Program-made: the position numbers and the translations under genes
DNA from: JABMOV01 sp964654545
GTDB lineage: Bacteria; Fidelibacterota; Marinisomatia; Marinisomatales; JABMOV01
Assembly: GCA_964654545.1 (NCBI GenBank)
Contig: CAZZIU010000012.1
Location: 1 to 64,000 of the forward strand
DNA: 64,000 bases
Direction of reading: 5' to 3'
Notes under the pieces: model-generated
Database searches by the model: none
What the model was told of the DNA's origin: nothing
The model's input: only the letters and a program-made list of their open reading frames with translations
Shown: piece after piece, positions 41,377 through 51,800 of the stretch
Layout of the letters: each line of letters opens with the position of its first letter
How positions within the stretch are numbered: the first letter of the stretch is position 1

Positions 41377-42351
41377 ATGGCAAAAAGAAAGATCATTATT
41401 GGTGATCAGGAAATTAATATTCCAAGTACTCTGGTCACGTTAGGCGTGGTCCCAATCATCTTAATACTCTTGGGACTCTGGTTATTTACCGGTGTGTACA
41501 AGGTTGGACCCGATGAAGTGGGTGTTGTACGTACGTTTGGCAATGTTTCCAGAACCGTGGGGCCGGGATTGCGTTTTCACTTCCCTTATCCCATTGAAAC
41601 GGTGGATACACCAAAAGTAACTGAAGTGAAGCGGATTGAAATTGGATTTCGATCGCTTGGAAAACAATACCGCAAAGTGGACAACGAAAGTCTCATGCTC
41701 ACCGGCGATGAAAACATTGTAGATGCGGAATTAATAGTACAGTACAAGATTAAAGATGCGGTGAACTATTTATTCAGATTTGTTGAACCGGAAATTACAG
41801 TGCGAGAAGCTGCAGAAGCTGCACTTCGAACCGTAATTGGCCGGCATACAATCGACGAAGCATTAACCGATGGAAAGTTTGTAATCCAGGAAGAGACTAA
41901 AAGTTTGCTGCAGGAAATCCTGGACAATTATGAAACTGGAATATTGGTAGTGGCGGTCCAATTACAGGCCGTATCTCCACCGACCCAGGTGGTTGCTGCA
42001 TTTAAAGATGTGGCGTCTGCAAAAGAAGATAAAAACCGCATGATTAATCAGGCGGAAGGATACCGGAATGATGTGATTCCAAAAGCGCGAGGAGAAGCGG
42101 AAGCCCGCATTAGCGAATCACAAGGTTTTCGTGAGGCACGTATTAAAAGGGCAGAAGGAGATGTGGCAAAATTCAAATCCATTCTGGCGGAATACAAAAA
42201 GGCCAAAGAAATTACCAGAAAGCGATTGTACCTTGAAGCGCTTGAGGAAATCCTGCCGGATGTCAAAAAATATGTTGTACCCAAGGGAGGGGATGGGAAT
42301 GTTCTTAATCTCCTAAATCTCACATCAGATGAGAACGGAGGTTCAAAATGA
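41377..42351 (+). CDS. hflK: FtsH protease modulator HflK
   Basis: This 324-aa SPFH-family membrane protein has one N-terminal span (about residues 20-42) followed by the band-7 domain (VGPDEVGVVRTFGNVSRTVGPG...). The C-terminal long helix is rich in Ala, Glu and Arg (EGYRNDVIPKARGEAEARI). With HflC it forms a large periplasmic cage around FtsH and tunes membrane protein degradation. It overlaps hflC by 4 bp. Placement right after rpoN and before hslVU groups envelope and cytosolic proteolysis genes. Confidence 0.92.
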   Translation: MAKRKIIIGDQEINIPSTLVTLGVVPIILILLGLWLFTGVYKVGPDEVGVVRTFGNVSRTVGPGLRFHFPYPIETVDTPKVTEVKRIEIGFRSLGKQYRKVDNESLMLTGDENIVDAELIVQYKIKDAVNYLFRFVEPEITVREAAEAALRTVIGRHTIDEALTDGKFVIQEETKSLLQEILDNYETGILVVAVQLQAVSPPTQVVAAFKDVASAKEDKNRMINQAEGYRNDVIPKARGEAEARISESQGFREARIKRAEGDVAKFKSILAEYKKAKEITRKRLYLEALEEILPDVKKYVVPKGGDGNVLNLLNLTSDENGGSK

Positions 42352-43196
42352 GAAAAGTTATATTAGCATTAATCCTATTGGCAGCTGTGGTTGTTTGGAC
42401 GACAGTATTTATAGTTGATATTACCGAACAGGTTGTAATTCTACAGTTCGGAAAACCTATTCGTACAATCAAGGACCCGGGGTTGCATATGAAATTACCG
42501 GCCCCATTCCAGAATGCAATCTCTATTGATAAGCGTTTGCTGGAGTACGACGTACCACCAGAAGAAATTCTTAGTAACGATAAGAAAACACTGATTGTGG
42601 ACAATTATGTTCGTTATCGGATTATTGATCCGTTGCTCTTCCTGCAGACTGTCCAGGCGATTCCGAATGCGGTAACCAGATTGGATGATATTGTTTATTC
42701 GGAACTTCGCCGTGAATTGGGTACCCATGATATGGCGGAAATCATTACGGAAAACCGTGAATTGATCATGGAAAAGGTAACCCATTTGAGTAACGAAGCT
42801 GCCAAAGAGTATGGCATTGAAGTGGTTGATGTTCGAATTCGTCGTGTTGATTTGCCGGAAGAAAATGAAGCTTCTATTTACGCTCGAATGGATGCGGAAA
42901 GAAAACGCCAGGCGAATCGTTTCCGTAGTGAAGGTGAAGAAGAAGCAAAAAAAATCCGCGCTACGACAGATCGAGATCAGACGGTATTGCTGGCAGATTC
43001 TTACAAGCGATCAGAAGAAATTCGAGGTGAGGGAGATGCTAGAGCTGCAGAAATTTATGCAAACGCCTATTCTTCCGATCCGGAATTTTATGATTTCGTA
43101 CGGACCCTTGCTGCTTATCGAAAAATAATTGATAAAAAGACTACATTGGTCCTGCCAGCGGATGCAGAAATTTTTAAACTGTTAACCGATGAATAA
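42348..43196 (+). CDS. hflC: FtsH protease modulator HflC
   Basis: This 282-aa SPFH protein has an N-terminal signal anchor (residues 4-24), the band-7 domain starting ITEQVVILQFGKPIRTIKDPG and the HflC-typical VVDVRIRRVDLPEE and RMDAERKRQANRFRSEGEEEA blocks (short parts quoted). It partners with HflK. The start ATG overlaps the hflK stop (ATGA), consistent with equimolar synthesis. hslV follows 20 bp later after a GGAG site. Confidence 0.93.
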   Translation: MRKVILALILLAAVVVWTTVFIVDITEQVVILQFGKPIRTIKDPGLHMKLPAPFQNAISIDKRLLEYDVPPEEILSNDKKTLIVDNYVRYRIIDPLLFLQTVQAIPNAVTRLDDIVYSELRRELGTHDMAEIITENRELIMEKVTHLSNEAAKEYGIEVVDVRIRRVDLPEENEASIYARMDAERKRQANRFRSEGEEEAKKIRATTDRDQTVLLADSYKRSEEIRGEGDARAAEIYANAYSSDPEFYDFVRTLAAYRKIIDKKTTLVLPADAEIFKLLTDE

Positions 43197-43216
43197 AAAT
43201 TATTGGAGAATTACCA

Positions 43217-43762
43217 GTGGGTAAAACAACAATCAGATCTACCACGATCCTTGGAGTGAGGCGTGGTAAAAATATTGCGATGGGCGGTGATGGACAGGTC
43301 ACTTTTGGTGATATGTCATTCAAGCAGAAAGCGGTAAAAGTTCGCGAATTTGAGACGGAAAAAAGCAAGGTCCTTGGGGGCTTTGCCGGAGCAGCAGCTG
43401 ATGCCTTGACCCTGTTTGAAAAGTTCGAGCAGAAACTGGAAGAATATGAGGGTGATTTACGGCGTGCAGTGGTGGAACTTGCCAAAGAATGGCGCACAGA
43501 TAAATACTTGCGTCATCTTGAGGCTATGCTGGCTTTAATGGATAAAAGCGGTAGTTACATTGTGTCCGGTGATGGAAATGTTATAGAGCCTGATGGGCAT
43601 GTGATTGCCATTGGTTCCGGTGGTGGTTTTGCGCAAGCAGCGGCGACGGCATTTCTTGAAAACAAATCGTTGTCTGCCACCGATATAGTGAACAAATCTC
43701 TCAGGATCGCAGCAGAATTATGTATTTACACTAACGATAACATCACGGTACTTGAGGGATAG
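43217..43762 (+). CDS. hslV: ATP-dependent protease subunit HslV (ClpQ)
   Basis: This 181-aa proteasome-like Ntn peptidase starts at GTG 43217 after TTGGAGAATTACCA. A short propeptide (MGKTTIRS) is followed by TTILGVRRG, whose first Thr becomes the nucleophile after processing. MGGDGQVT and the SGDGNVIEPDG and AIGSGGGFAQAAA blocks are complete. It forms a double hexamer capped by HslU, and the stop codon adjoins the hslU start. Confidence 0.95.
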   Translation: MGKTTIRSTTILGVRRGKNIAMGGDGQVTFGDMSFKQKAVKVREFETEKSKVLGGFAGAAADALTLFEKFEQKLEEYEGDLRRAVVELAKEWRTDKYLRHLEAMLALMDKSGSYIVSGDGNVIEPDGHVIAIGSGGGFAQAAATAFLENKSLSATDIVNKSLRIAAELCIYTNDNITVLEG

Positions 43763-45106
43763 ATGGAAGACATAACTCCTAGGCAAATTGTACGTGAATT
43801 AAACAAGTTTATAGTCGGACAATCAAGGGCAAAGCGGGCTGTAGCGATTGCATTGCGAAATCGCTGGCGGCGTCAACAGGTTCCTGAGAATATGCGGGAT
43901 GAGATTGTTCCAAACAACATCATCTTGATTGGGCCGACGGGCGTTGGAAAAACAGAAATTTCTCGCCGTCTGGCGCACTTGGCAAATGCCCCATTCTTAA
44001 AAGTAGAGGCCAGTAAATTCACAGAAGTGGGATATGTGGGTCGTGATGTGGAATCTATCATACGCGACCTCACAGAAATTGCGGTTACCCAGGTTAGACT
44101 TGAAATGGAAGAGGCGGTAACGGAGAAAGCAGCAGAGCTTGCACAAATGCGACTTCTCGATTTATTGTTTCCACCGGATACACTGTCGGCCGAGCGAAAG
44201 AAAAATCCAGAAGCTGAAGAACGTTATATCCGCAACCGTGATCGTCTCCGTAAAAAACTTGATCGTGGTGATTTTGAAGACAAAACAGTTGACATTGAAG
44301 TGCGTGAAGATTCCATGCCCCCCTTACAGGTTTTTGGACCACTGGGAATGGAAGACATAGGAAACAACATCAAAGATATGCTGTCAAATGTCATGCCCGG
44401 ATCCAAGAAAAAGCGTCGGATGAAGGTTACGGAAGCCCGTGAAATTTTGATTGAACAGGAAGCGTTTAATCTGATTGATCAGGATGAAGTTCTGCGGATT
44501 GCCAAAGAGCGTGTTGAAGACAATGGAATCGTATTTTTGGATGAAATCGATAAAATTGTCGGAGATGGCAATGGCGCCGGTCCGGACGTGAGCCGCGAAG
44601 GTGTGCAACGGGATTTATTACCCATTATTGAAGGAAGTACTGTACATACAAAGTACGGTATGGTGAGAACGGATCATATTTTGTTTATTTCGGCCGGGGC
44701 GTTCCATGTCTCCACACCATCGGATATGATTCCTGAATTACAGGGCAGATTCCCAATCCGGGTAGAGATGGACAAACTTTCTACCTCTGATTTTGTTAAA
44801 ATCCTTACCCATCCCAAATCTGCGTTAATTAAACAATACAAAGCGCTTCTAGAGGCTGAAGGCGTGACCCTTGATTTTGACAGATCGGCCATACGGGCAA
44901 TCGCCAAATTTGCTACTGATGTAAACAACAAAACGGAGAATATCGGAGCTCGGCGGTTGCATACCATCATGACTACATTACTGGATGAATACATGTTTGA
45001 TTCAACGGGGAGATCAGGTGAGACGATTACGATCACCAAATCTACAGTAGAAGACAAGCTGGCAACCATTGCAGAGGACCAGGATTTAAGCCGTTACATA
45101 CTATAA
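43763..45106 (+). CDS. hslU: ATP-dependent protease ATPase subunit HslU (ClpY)
   Basis: This 447-aa AAA+ unfoldase feeds proteins to HslV. It begins TPRQIVRELNKFIVGQ. Walker A is GPTGVGKTEISRRLA (about residues 58-72), followed by the pore motif GYVGRDVES. The inserted I-domain spans about 110-245, Walker B is IVFLDEIDKI, and the C-terminal sensor 2 is GARRLHTIM. The C-terminal tail DLSRYIL inserts into HslV. The start is immediately after the hslV stop. Confidence 0.96.
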   Translation: MEDITPRQIVRELNKFIVGQSRAKRAVAIALRNRWRRQQVPENMRDEIVPNNIILIGPTGVGKTEISRRLAHLANAPFLKVEASKFTEVGYVGRDVESIIRDLTEIAVTQVRLEMEEAVTEKAAELAQMRLLDLLFPPDTLSAERKKNPEAEERYIRNRDRLRKKLDRGDFEDKTVDIEVREDSMPPLQVFGPLGMEDIGNNIKDMLSNVMPGSKKKRRMKVTEAREILIEQEAFNLIDQDEVLRIAKERVEDNGIVFLDEIDKIVGDGNGAGPDVSREGVQRDLLPIIEGSTVHTKYGMVRTDHILFISAGAFHVSTPSDMIPELQGRFPIRVEMDKLSTSDFVKILTHPKSALIKQYKALLEAEGVTLDFDRSAIRAIAKFATDVNNKTENIGARRLHTIMTTLLDEYMFDSTGRSGETITITKSTVEDKLATIAEDQDLSRYIL

Positions 45107-45144
45107 AGCCATTTGAATAACCCATACACATTTGAAAGGAATAC

Positions 45145-46053
45145 ATGACAAAGGATTTTGTTCACATTCGGGATTTTTCAAAAGATGAAATCCTTGCCAC
45201 TTTGGATTTGGCTCAGGAAATAAAAGAGAAATTTCATCGGAAAGAAAAGTACAAACCTTTTGATGATCGTTCACTGGCAATGATATTTGCCAAACCATCA
45301 GCCAGAACACGTGTGTCGTTCGAAACCGGTTTTAAATGGATGGGTGGACATGCCTTATACCTGGGACCTACTGATATAGGCATAGGCAAACGAGAGGCTG
45401 TAAAAGATATTGCGCGAGTTTTAAGTCGATACAATGATATGATTATGGCACGTTTATTTGAACACAGGCACATGCTTGAATTGGCTGAACATGCAACAAT
45501 TCCCGTCGTAAATGGATTGACCGATTACAATCATCCCTGTCAGATTATGGCTGACATTCTAACTATAAAAGAACATCGAAAAACGTTGGACGATCTCAAG
45601 GTTGTGTATGTGGGGGACGGTAATAATATTGTACACTCATGGCTACAACTTGCGTCGCGTCTTCCGATGGAATTTGTGTGCGCCTGCCCTGAGGGTTTTG
45701 AACCGGACCATGATACAGTTGCCATGGCCACCTCCAGTGGGTTTTCGAGTGTGCAAATTTCACATAATCTGCAATCTGCTGTCACCGATGCGGATGTGAT
45801 TTACACAGATGTTTGGGCATCAATGGGACAAAAAGATGAGGCGGATTCGCGCTCCAAAATATTTGCCAATTTTCAAGTGAATGAACGAGTTATGAAATCC
45901 ACAGGCAAAAAAACACTGTTCATGCACTGCTTACCGGCCGAACGTGGTCGTGAAGTAACCGATAGGGTAATGGAGGCGGACTATTCCATCGTATTTGATG
46001 AAGCTGAAAATCGCATGCATGCGCAAAATGCCATCATGGTTCAGCTGTTTTGA
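45145..46053 (+). CDS. argF: Ornithine carbamoyltransferase
   Basis: This 302-aa transcarbamylase makes citrulline from ornithine and carbamoyl phosphate. The carbamoyl-phosphate loop is SARTRVSFETG (Ser in place of the more common STRTR first Thr), followed by RLFEHRHMLELA, the HPCQIMADILT motif, DVWASMGQKDE for ornithine and the HCLPAERGREV motif. The set fits ornithine rather than N-acetylornithine enzymes. No other arginine biosynthesis gene is adjacent. It closes the long plus-strand block and converges on a secreted unknown. Confidence 0.92.
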   Translation: MTKDFVHIRDFSKDEILATLDLAQEIKEKFHRKEKYKPFDDRSLAMIFAKPSARTRVSFETGFKWMGGHALYLGPTDIGIGKREAVKDIARVLSRYNDMIMARLFEHRHMLELAEHATIPVVNGLTDYNHPCQIMADILTIKEHRKTLDDLKVVYVGDGNNIVHSWLQLASRLPMEFVCACPEGFEPDHDTVAMATSSGFSSVQISHNLQSAVTDADVIYTDVWASMGQKDEADSRSKIFANFQVNERVMKSTGKKTLFMHCLPAERGREVTDRVMEADYSIVFDEAENRMHAQNAIMVQLF

Positions 46054-46071
46054 ATTAATCAGGAAGACTAT

Positions 46072-46803
46072 TTATTTGGTTTCTAACCATCGGATGTCAT
46101 AAGTCCGGTATGAAACCATTTTTTCATCCGGTATTGCAACCGTGATGGTCACCGCGGCTGTCTGTCCCGGTTCTAGCATTGTGTCGGAAATGACACCGCT
46201 TTCATATTTATATTCTTTCCCATCGACAAAGGCTGAATCAACCCCTGTTTCTTCTGTGGTACTGGTCCATAAATGGGCAATAATACGCACAAAATCTGCC
46301 CGAACCTGGCCGGTGTTTTTTACCCTGCCTTTGATTATTTCTTTTGTAGGATAAGCCTGAATTGACGGTTCGCCAACCCATTCAACTTTTGCTTCGTATG
46401 AAGCTTCCTCTTCAATCTTTGTAACATGCTGTGCATCGATCACCAGCTTTCCAAGTTGGGTGCGAACAATAATTTCTTTATCCGACCTCTGAATAATTTC
46501 ACCGAGTACCACCGTACCATTTTCAAGCATTATTCGGTGCTGCATCTCCGGTTTTTGAATTAATTCTAATAGTCTGGGATCTATCTCTGGAATTGCTTTT
46601 CTTTTCTGGTATACCTGGATGACCTGTTTTAGAGAATCGATCTCATTTTTTAACGCATCAAGCTCGTATTTGTAAGGGAAAAAGGGCTCCCCTTTTTGTA
46701 GCATCGCGGTTGTGTCAGAATCTTCCCGAAGTGATGGTAGCGAATCAGTATCCTGTCCAAAGGAAAGGGTCATCACGAAAAGAACAACTACAAGACGATT
46801 CAT
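46072..46803 (-). CDS. Secreted protein with coiled coil, Sm-like and FxLYD-like regions
   Basis: This 243-aa protein has a short signal peptide (residues 1-16, ending SFGQ). A coiled coil (about 47-70, LDALKNEIDSLKQVIQVY) is followed by a small beta region resembling an Sm/SH3 strand set (GTVVLGEIIQRSDKEIIVRT, about 97-116). A C-terminal beta-sandwich of FxLYD type (about 155-240) has the typical GRVKNTGQVRADFVRIIAHL and LEPGQTAAVTI. I recognise no named family. It overlaps the HEAT-repeat lipoprotein gene by 4 bp, so the two secreted proteins probably act together. Confidence 0.75.
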   Translation of the reverse strand: MNRLVVVLFVMTLSFGQDTDSLPSLREDSDTTAMLQKGEPFFPYKYELDALKNEIDSLKQVIQVYQKRKAIPEIDPRLLELIQKPEMQHRIMLENGTVVLGEIIQRSDKEIIVRTQLGKLVIDAQHVTKIEEEASYEAKVEWVGEPSIQAYPTKEIIKGRVKNTGQVRADFVRIIAHLWTSTTEETGVDSAFVDGKEYKYESGVISDTMLEPGQTAAVTITVAIPDEKMVSYRTYDIRWLETK

Positions 46804-47930
46804 GATTGTTTTATCCGGTGTGCATAAAATGTACGACGTCTGATATTTTCTTTATAATCAGCGCTTTTCTTGAGTTTGGCTACCATAGTTATAATCGCCG
46901 GATACAATGCATAGTTATCGGCATTATCCAGCAATGGTAAAATTCTGTCAATTACAGACGGATCGCCGTATTCACCAAGTTTTGTAATCGCCTTGATCCG
47001 TAAATCGCGCGGGTAGTCTTTACCGGAAGTAATTTCTATTACCGTTTTAATTACTTCCGGTTCATTAAAATCACCCAGGGCATCTAACAGTGTATTAAGT
47101 AAGCTAAAATATTCTTTTTTTCCTGTATTGTACGTATCCAAAAGAGTGAGGATTAATTTTTCTTCTTTCACGCCAGCCATTGAATTCAAAGCAAAATCTC
47201 TAACTTCTACATTGGTCGCAGGGTCGCCAAGCAGTTCCGTAAAGGCACTCACAACTTCGGTTGCTTCCTTTTTCCCAAGGATTTCGACGGCACGATTCCG
47301 TACAGAAAAACTGATATTTGGATCCTTGGCAATCATCATGAGTACTGGAATTGCTTCGTTATCACCGATGGCACCCAGTGTTTCTGCCAGCAGTTTTTCT
47401 GTGCGAGATAAGTTTGCTTTTGAAACTTCGTATAAATCAAGCAGGGTAAGAATTTGATCTTTTGTTCGGACTTTATTCAGGTTTTGAACCAATACCATAT
47501 GGAGTTCATGTGATTTTTCCTCAATACGATGCATGGATTGAACCATCGCTTCAGGCGCTTTTGGGTTATCACGGAATTCAGCAAGTAGTTCGATGGAAGC
47601 AATCATGAAGGTCATATCAAGCGCATCTGCTTCGGCCACCACTTCAGCCAGTGCATTAAGTGCCGTTGGATGGTGCGTTTCGGCGAGTGCTTCTCCAGCG
47701 GACAATCTCACGTCAAGCGGCTGATTGGAATCCTGGTAGATAGCAATTAATTCTTCCAGTGCCTGAATACGACCATCCTGATACGCGTTTCTTAATTTTT
47801 CAATATCGCTGGGTTGAACAAGACCATATTTTTCTTTCTTACCTCCAAAAAGTTTCATGCGACGCAGTCGTGAGCATCCTGGAAGCACCAAAAGCACCGA
47901 TAGTATCAGAATGATTAATCTAGTCTTCAT
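46800..47930 (-). CDS. HEAT-repeat lipoprotein
   Basis: The chosen ATG 47930 gives a 376-aa lipoprotein with signal LIILILSVLLVLPGC (Cys about residue 19). The rest is a chain of about eight HEAT-like helical repeats, for example SVRNRAVEILGKKEATEVVS, VEVRDFALNSMAGVKEE and DLRIKAITKLGEYGDPSVI. Such solenoids bind proteins; this one would face the periplasm. The start lies inside the 3' end of the LpxH-type gene (11-bp overlap), and its end overlaps the next secreted protein, giving a three-gene minus-strand operon. Confidence 0.85.
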   Translation of the reverse strand: MKTRLIILILSVLLVLPGCSRLRRMKLFGGKKEKYGLVQPSDIEKLRNAYQDGRIQALEELIAIYQDSNQPLDVRLSAGEALAETHHPTALNALAEVVAEADALDMTFMIASIELLAEFRDNPKAPEAMVQSMHRIEEKSHELHMVLVQNLNKVRTKDQILTLLDLYEVSKANLSRTEKLLAETLGAIGDNEAIPVLMMIAKDPNISFSVRNRAVEILGKKEATEVVSAFTELLGDPATNVEVRDFALNSMAGVKEEKLILTLLDTYNTGKKEYFSLLNTLLDALGDFNEPEVIKTVIEITSGKDYPRDLRIKAITKLGEYGDPSVIDRILPLLDNADNYALYPAIITMVAKLKKSADYKENIRRRTFYAHRIKQS

Positions 47931-48660
47931 ATTCAAATGGAATTAAGGTTAATTCAGACCCGTCAAAATACCCGTAACCAGGGGCATGAATCCAGTCCCC
48001 AAGAATAAGAAGTTTGCCGGAATGGATTTCTTTTTCTATTCGCTGGTGGTAATGACCTGATATTACGTAGTCAGCACCCGCGTTGATTTTTTCTTCTGCA
48101 AAGTCAGATAATTCGTCTTGAACACGTTTGTTGTAGGCCTCACTATGGCCATTGGAATAACCGCGTTTTGAAACCCAAAGGGCGAAACCATAACCTATTG
48201 TTGAATGAACCATACGGTACAAAGCAATAAAAAGCCGATTTCGAATGACAGCTTTCAAAATGCGGTAACCGCGATCCCAGGATAAGATTCCATCGCCGTG
48301 CGTGATATGAAAATACTTTCCATTGATTTTAACCCCAACGTCATCAAAATAAACCCTGCTCATTAACGTGTCAGTCATAAAATCACGCACCCAATAATCA
48401 TGATTACCCAAAACATAATAAACCTGTACGTTTGAAGAGCGCAGTGCGTGTATTTGGTTGTAAAGCTCAAAATACATTTTTGGTATTGTATGTGGATATT
48501 CGAAGTAGAAATCAAATAGATCCCCTACAATAAATAGGGTACCGCCAGTAGTTTTTACTTTTTCGAGAAATCGAAAGAAATGATTCTGACGCCGCTGAGA
48601 TACCTCTGATTGGGTCATCATCAAATGGATATCAGAAACAAAATAGACGGGTAAATCCAT
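47920..48660 (-). CDS. lpxH: LpxH-type UDP-2,3-diacylglucosamine hydrolase
   Basis: This 246-aa calcineurin-like phosphoesterase has the LpxH arrangement: DIHL (residues 10-13), GDLFDFYFEY, GNHDYWVRDF, THGDG and GHYHQRIEK. LpxH releases lipid X in lipid A synthesis. The insertion of helices at about residues 130-180, which forms the acyl-chain cap, is present. Family assignment is good. In FCB bacteria several paralogues exist, so lipid A function is likely but not certain. It leads the operon with two secreted proteins. Confidence 0.85.
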   Translation of the reverse strand: MDLPVYFVSDIHLMMTQSEVSQRRQNHFFRFLEKVKTTGGTLFIVGDLFDFYFEYPHTIPKMYFELYNQIHALRSSNVQVYYVLGNHDYWVRDFMTDTLMSRVYFDDVGVKINGKYFHITHGDGILSWDRGYRILKAVIRNRLFIALYRMVHSTIGYGFALWVSKRGYSNGHSEAYNKRVQDELSDFAEEKINAGADYVISGHYHQRIEKEIHSGKLLILGDWIHAPGYGYFDGSELTLIPFEYED

Positions 48661-48759
48661 AGATAACTAACTTAGTATGTAATGGGAAAGTTGACAAACG
48701 CAATTTTAACCACTTTCTGCAAAATGCATCCAATTATAATTGATGGAGTTTTCCTAGAT

Positions 48760-48797
48760 CAAAATTTACGACGAGAGCACTATGGATGTAAATTTTG
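48760..48797. repeat. Inverted repeat in the lpxH/gluzincin divergent region
   Basis: CAAAATTTAC (48760-48769) and GTAAATTTTG (48788-48797) are perfect complements separated by 18 bases. It lies between the divergent lpxH and gluzincin genes, about 80 bp before the latter's ATG. It has no T-run and is more likely a regulator site than a terminator. A weak TTGACA with 17-bp spacing to TAATCT lies at 48810-48838. Confidence 0.4.
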
Positions 48798-48877
48798 TGT
48801 CCACATTAATTGACATTGCTCTGAAATTCTCTTAATCTTAACAGGAACAGAGCAATCGTTGATACGTAATCAGAGTA

Positions 48878-51800
48878 ATGAAAATTAAAACCATAGCCAT
48901 GCTGTTAGTCTTGGGCCAAACAGTGTTTGCCCAATTTGGCCAGAACAAAGTTCAATACAGGTCCTTTGACTGGGAATATATTAAATCCACGCACTTTGAT
49001 ATCTACTATTACAATGATTCCTATGAATTGGCCACCTTTACGGCGGAAGTGGCAGAAGAAGCGTACGAACAGATTTCTACCCATCTCCGGTGGGTTTTAC
49101 GAAAACCGGTTTCGATTATAGTATATGATTCGCACAATGATTTTCAACAAACCAATGTGACCTCAGGCTATATGACGGAAGGAATTGGTGGTGTAACAGA
49201 ATTATTTAAAAACCGAGTGGTCTTGCCTTTTGAGGGTAATTATGAGCAGTTCCGTCATGTGATTCACCATGAATTGGTACATGCTGTAATCAATGATATG
49301 GTGTACGGGGGTAATATTCAGAGTATTATTTCCGGAAGACAGCGGTTGCGTATACCACTTTGGACAAATGAAGGTTTATCTGAATATCTATCGGAAAACT
49401 GGGATACAAAAGCAGACATGATCATCCGCGATATTGCAATTAATGAGTACATCCCGGATGTAGAAGAGCTTGACTATTACATGGCCTACAAAGGTGGTCA
49501 ATCGGTTTGGCGTTTCATTGCGGAAACATATGGGCGGGAGAAAATCGGAGAAATTTTTATTGCCATGAAAAAATCCCAAAACGCCGAAAAGGGTTTCTCC
49601 CAGGCCCTCGGCATGGATTTTGATGACTTAACATCGAAATGGCACAAATATCTGAAAAAGGAATACTGGCCGGATATTGCCGGAAGAGATGAAATAGGTG
49701 ATATTGCCAAACAGATAACCGATCATAAAAAGCGAAGGAATTATTACAATATTTCACCATCAATTTCGCCGGACGGAAGTCAGATTGCAATCCTTTCGGA
49801 TCGATCTGGATATGCCGATATATATTTGATTGATGCGCTAACGGGAGAAGAAATAACCCGGCTTGTGAAAGGGAATCGTTCCATTGATTTCGAGGAACTA
49901 AAATGGCTACAACCAGGCATATCCTGGTCACCGGATGGTCAAAAAATTGCATTGGCAGCAAAAGCGGGGAAAAGAGATGCCCTCCATCTTATTGATGTGA
50001 AAACAAAAAAATCACAAAAAATTCAAATTGAGTTTGACGGTATCTTTACTGCCAGTTGGTCACCAAACGGTAAGCAATTGGCATTTGTAGGAAATCAGGG
50101 GAAATCCAGTGACATTTATGTGTACGATTTGGAAAAAGAAACCATTTTGAACCTCACCGATGATATTTTTTCTGATTCAGAACCGATCTGGAACAGCACT
50201 GGCACACAATTGGCCTTCATATCCGATCGGGGTCCTTATGTGAAAAATAACAAACACGAAAAGACGGGCGAGATTTTTGAAGGAAATATCTATGATCACA
50301 ACTATCGCCAAAGTGATATTTATTTAATCAACGTTGGATCAGGTGAAATAGAAAGAATAACCCGAACGGCATACAATGAAAATTATCCAGTTTGGGCTCA
50401 TACTGAACCGACCATATTTTATACTGCTGATAGCAACGGTGTCTGGAATGTACATCGTTATGATCTCGACATGAAAAAATCATTTCCCATCACGAATGTA
50501 CTTACAGGAATTCAGCAATTAAGTATATCTAGCGATGATAAGGTACTCGCGTTTGCAGGATATGCGAACACTGGCTGGGACATATATTCGTTATCTTATC
50601 CACTTGAGATGTCGGAAGCAAGTATTGCCCCATCTCAGTATATCATTAAAAAGGATAAAATTGATGATTCTCTTGTGGATTTACGCCAAGATAAGAAACG
50701 AGGAAGTATTGCGAACACCCAATCAGCAGGGAATTATACCCAATACATATTCGCGCCTCAGTACAGTAGATTTAATCAAGGTTATATTGAAGACAATGCT
50801 GATCAGGATTTGATAGGGGGAGACTCCACCCGTCAAAGCGATGACTTTATTCCGAGGACTTACAAGACAAGGTTTACGCTGGATATGGTCAGCGGAAATC
50901 TTTCAATTAATTCGCTATTTGGTGCCCAGGGGATGACCTATTTTGCCTGGAGCGATATTATGGGGGACCATCAGATTACCCTGGGTACAGAGATGGTTTT
51001 AACATTGGAAAACAGCGATTATTTTTTCTCCTATGCTTACCTTAAAAATCGAATTAACTGGTATTTCCAGGTATTTCAAACCGCAGATTTTTTCACGAAT
51101 TATACAGGAAGTCTTGCGCGTCTGCGGCATTACGGTGCCGCGCTTTATTTTTCTGCCCCTTTTAATAGATTTACACGATTTGATATTGGATTGTCCCATC
51201 ACACCATCAATTATCAACAATGGATGCAGAACATTTATGGGGAATACACTGTTGTCGATGAAGATGGATTTAGTGCGTTGCTTCCCATGGCCAGTTGGGT
51301 CTATGATAATTCTGTGTATGGATACACAGGACCAATCGATGGCACCCGTCAAAACGTAACGCTTTTTACGAGTCCTAAGATCAACAACAGCGGGGTAGAG
51401 TTTTACACGCTTTCTTGGGATTACCGCAAATACTGGCTGGTGGGAAGAGATTACACTTTTGCATTTCGCTTTATGGCCGGTAAAAGTATCGGACCAAACG
51501 CACAAAAATATTTCCTGGGCGGGCTTCCTTACTGGATTTTTGGACATGGCGAAACAGAGGGGAAGGAAGATGACAGTAATTACCGGGAAGTAATTTTAAA
51601 TACAGATAATGAATCGTTGCTGGAAGACATTTACTTTGCCAATTATGCATCACCCGTTAGAGGATCCAGGTATTACGAACGGTATGGTACCAATGTGGTG
51701 TTGTCAAATTTTGAATTTCGTTTTCCTTTTATACGATATTTGGCTTTAGGATTTCCGCTAAAAGCAATCTTCGGAAATATTCGCGGACACACATTCTTTG

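Noticed and set aside
48810..48838. TTGACA-17-TAATCT promoter for the gluzincin gene
   Set aside because: The -10 matches only three of six positions, so it was left as a remark rather than a called promoter.
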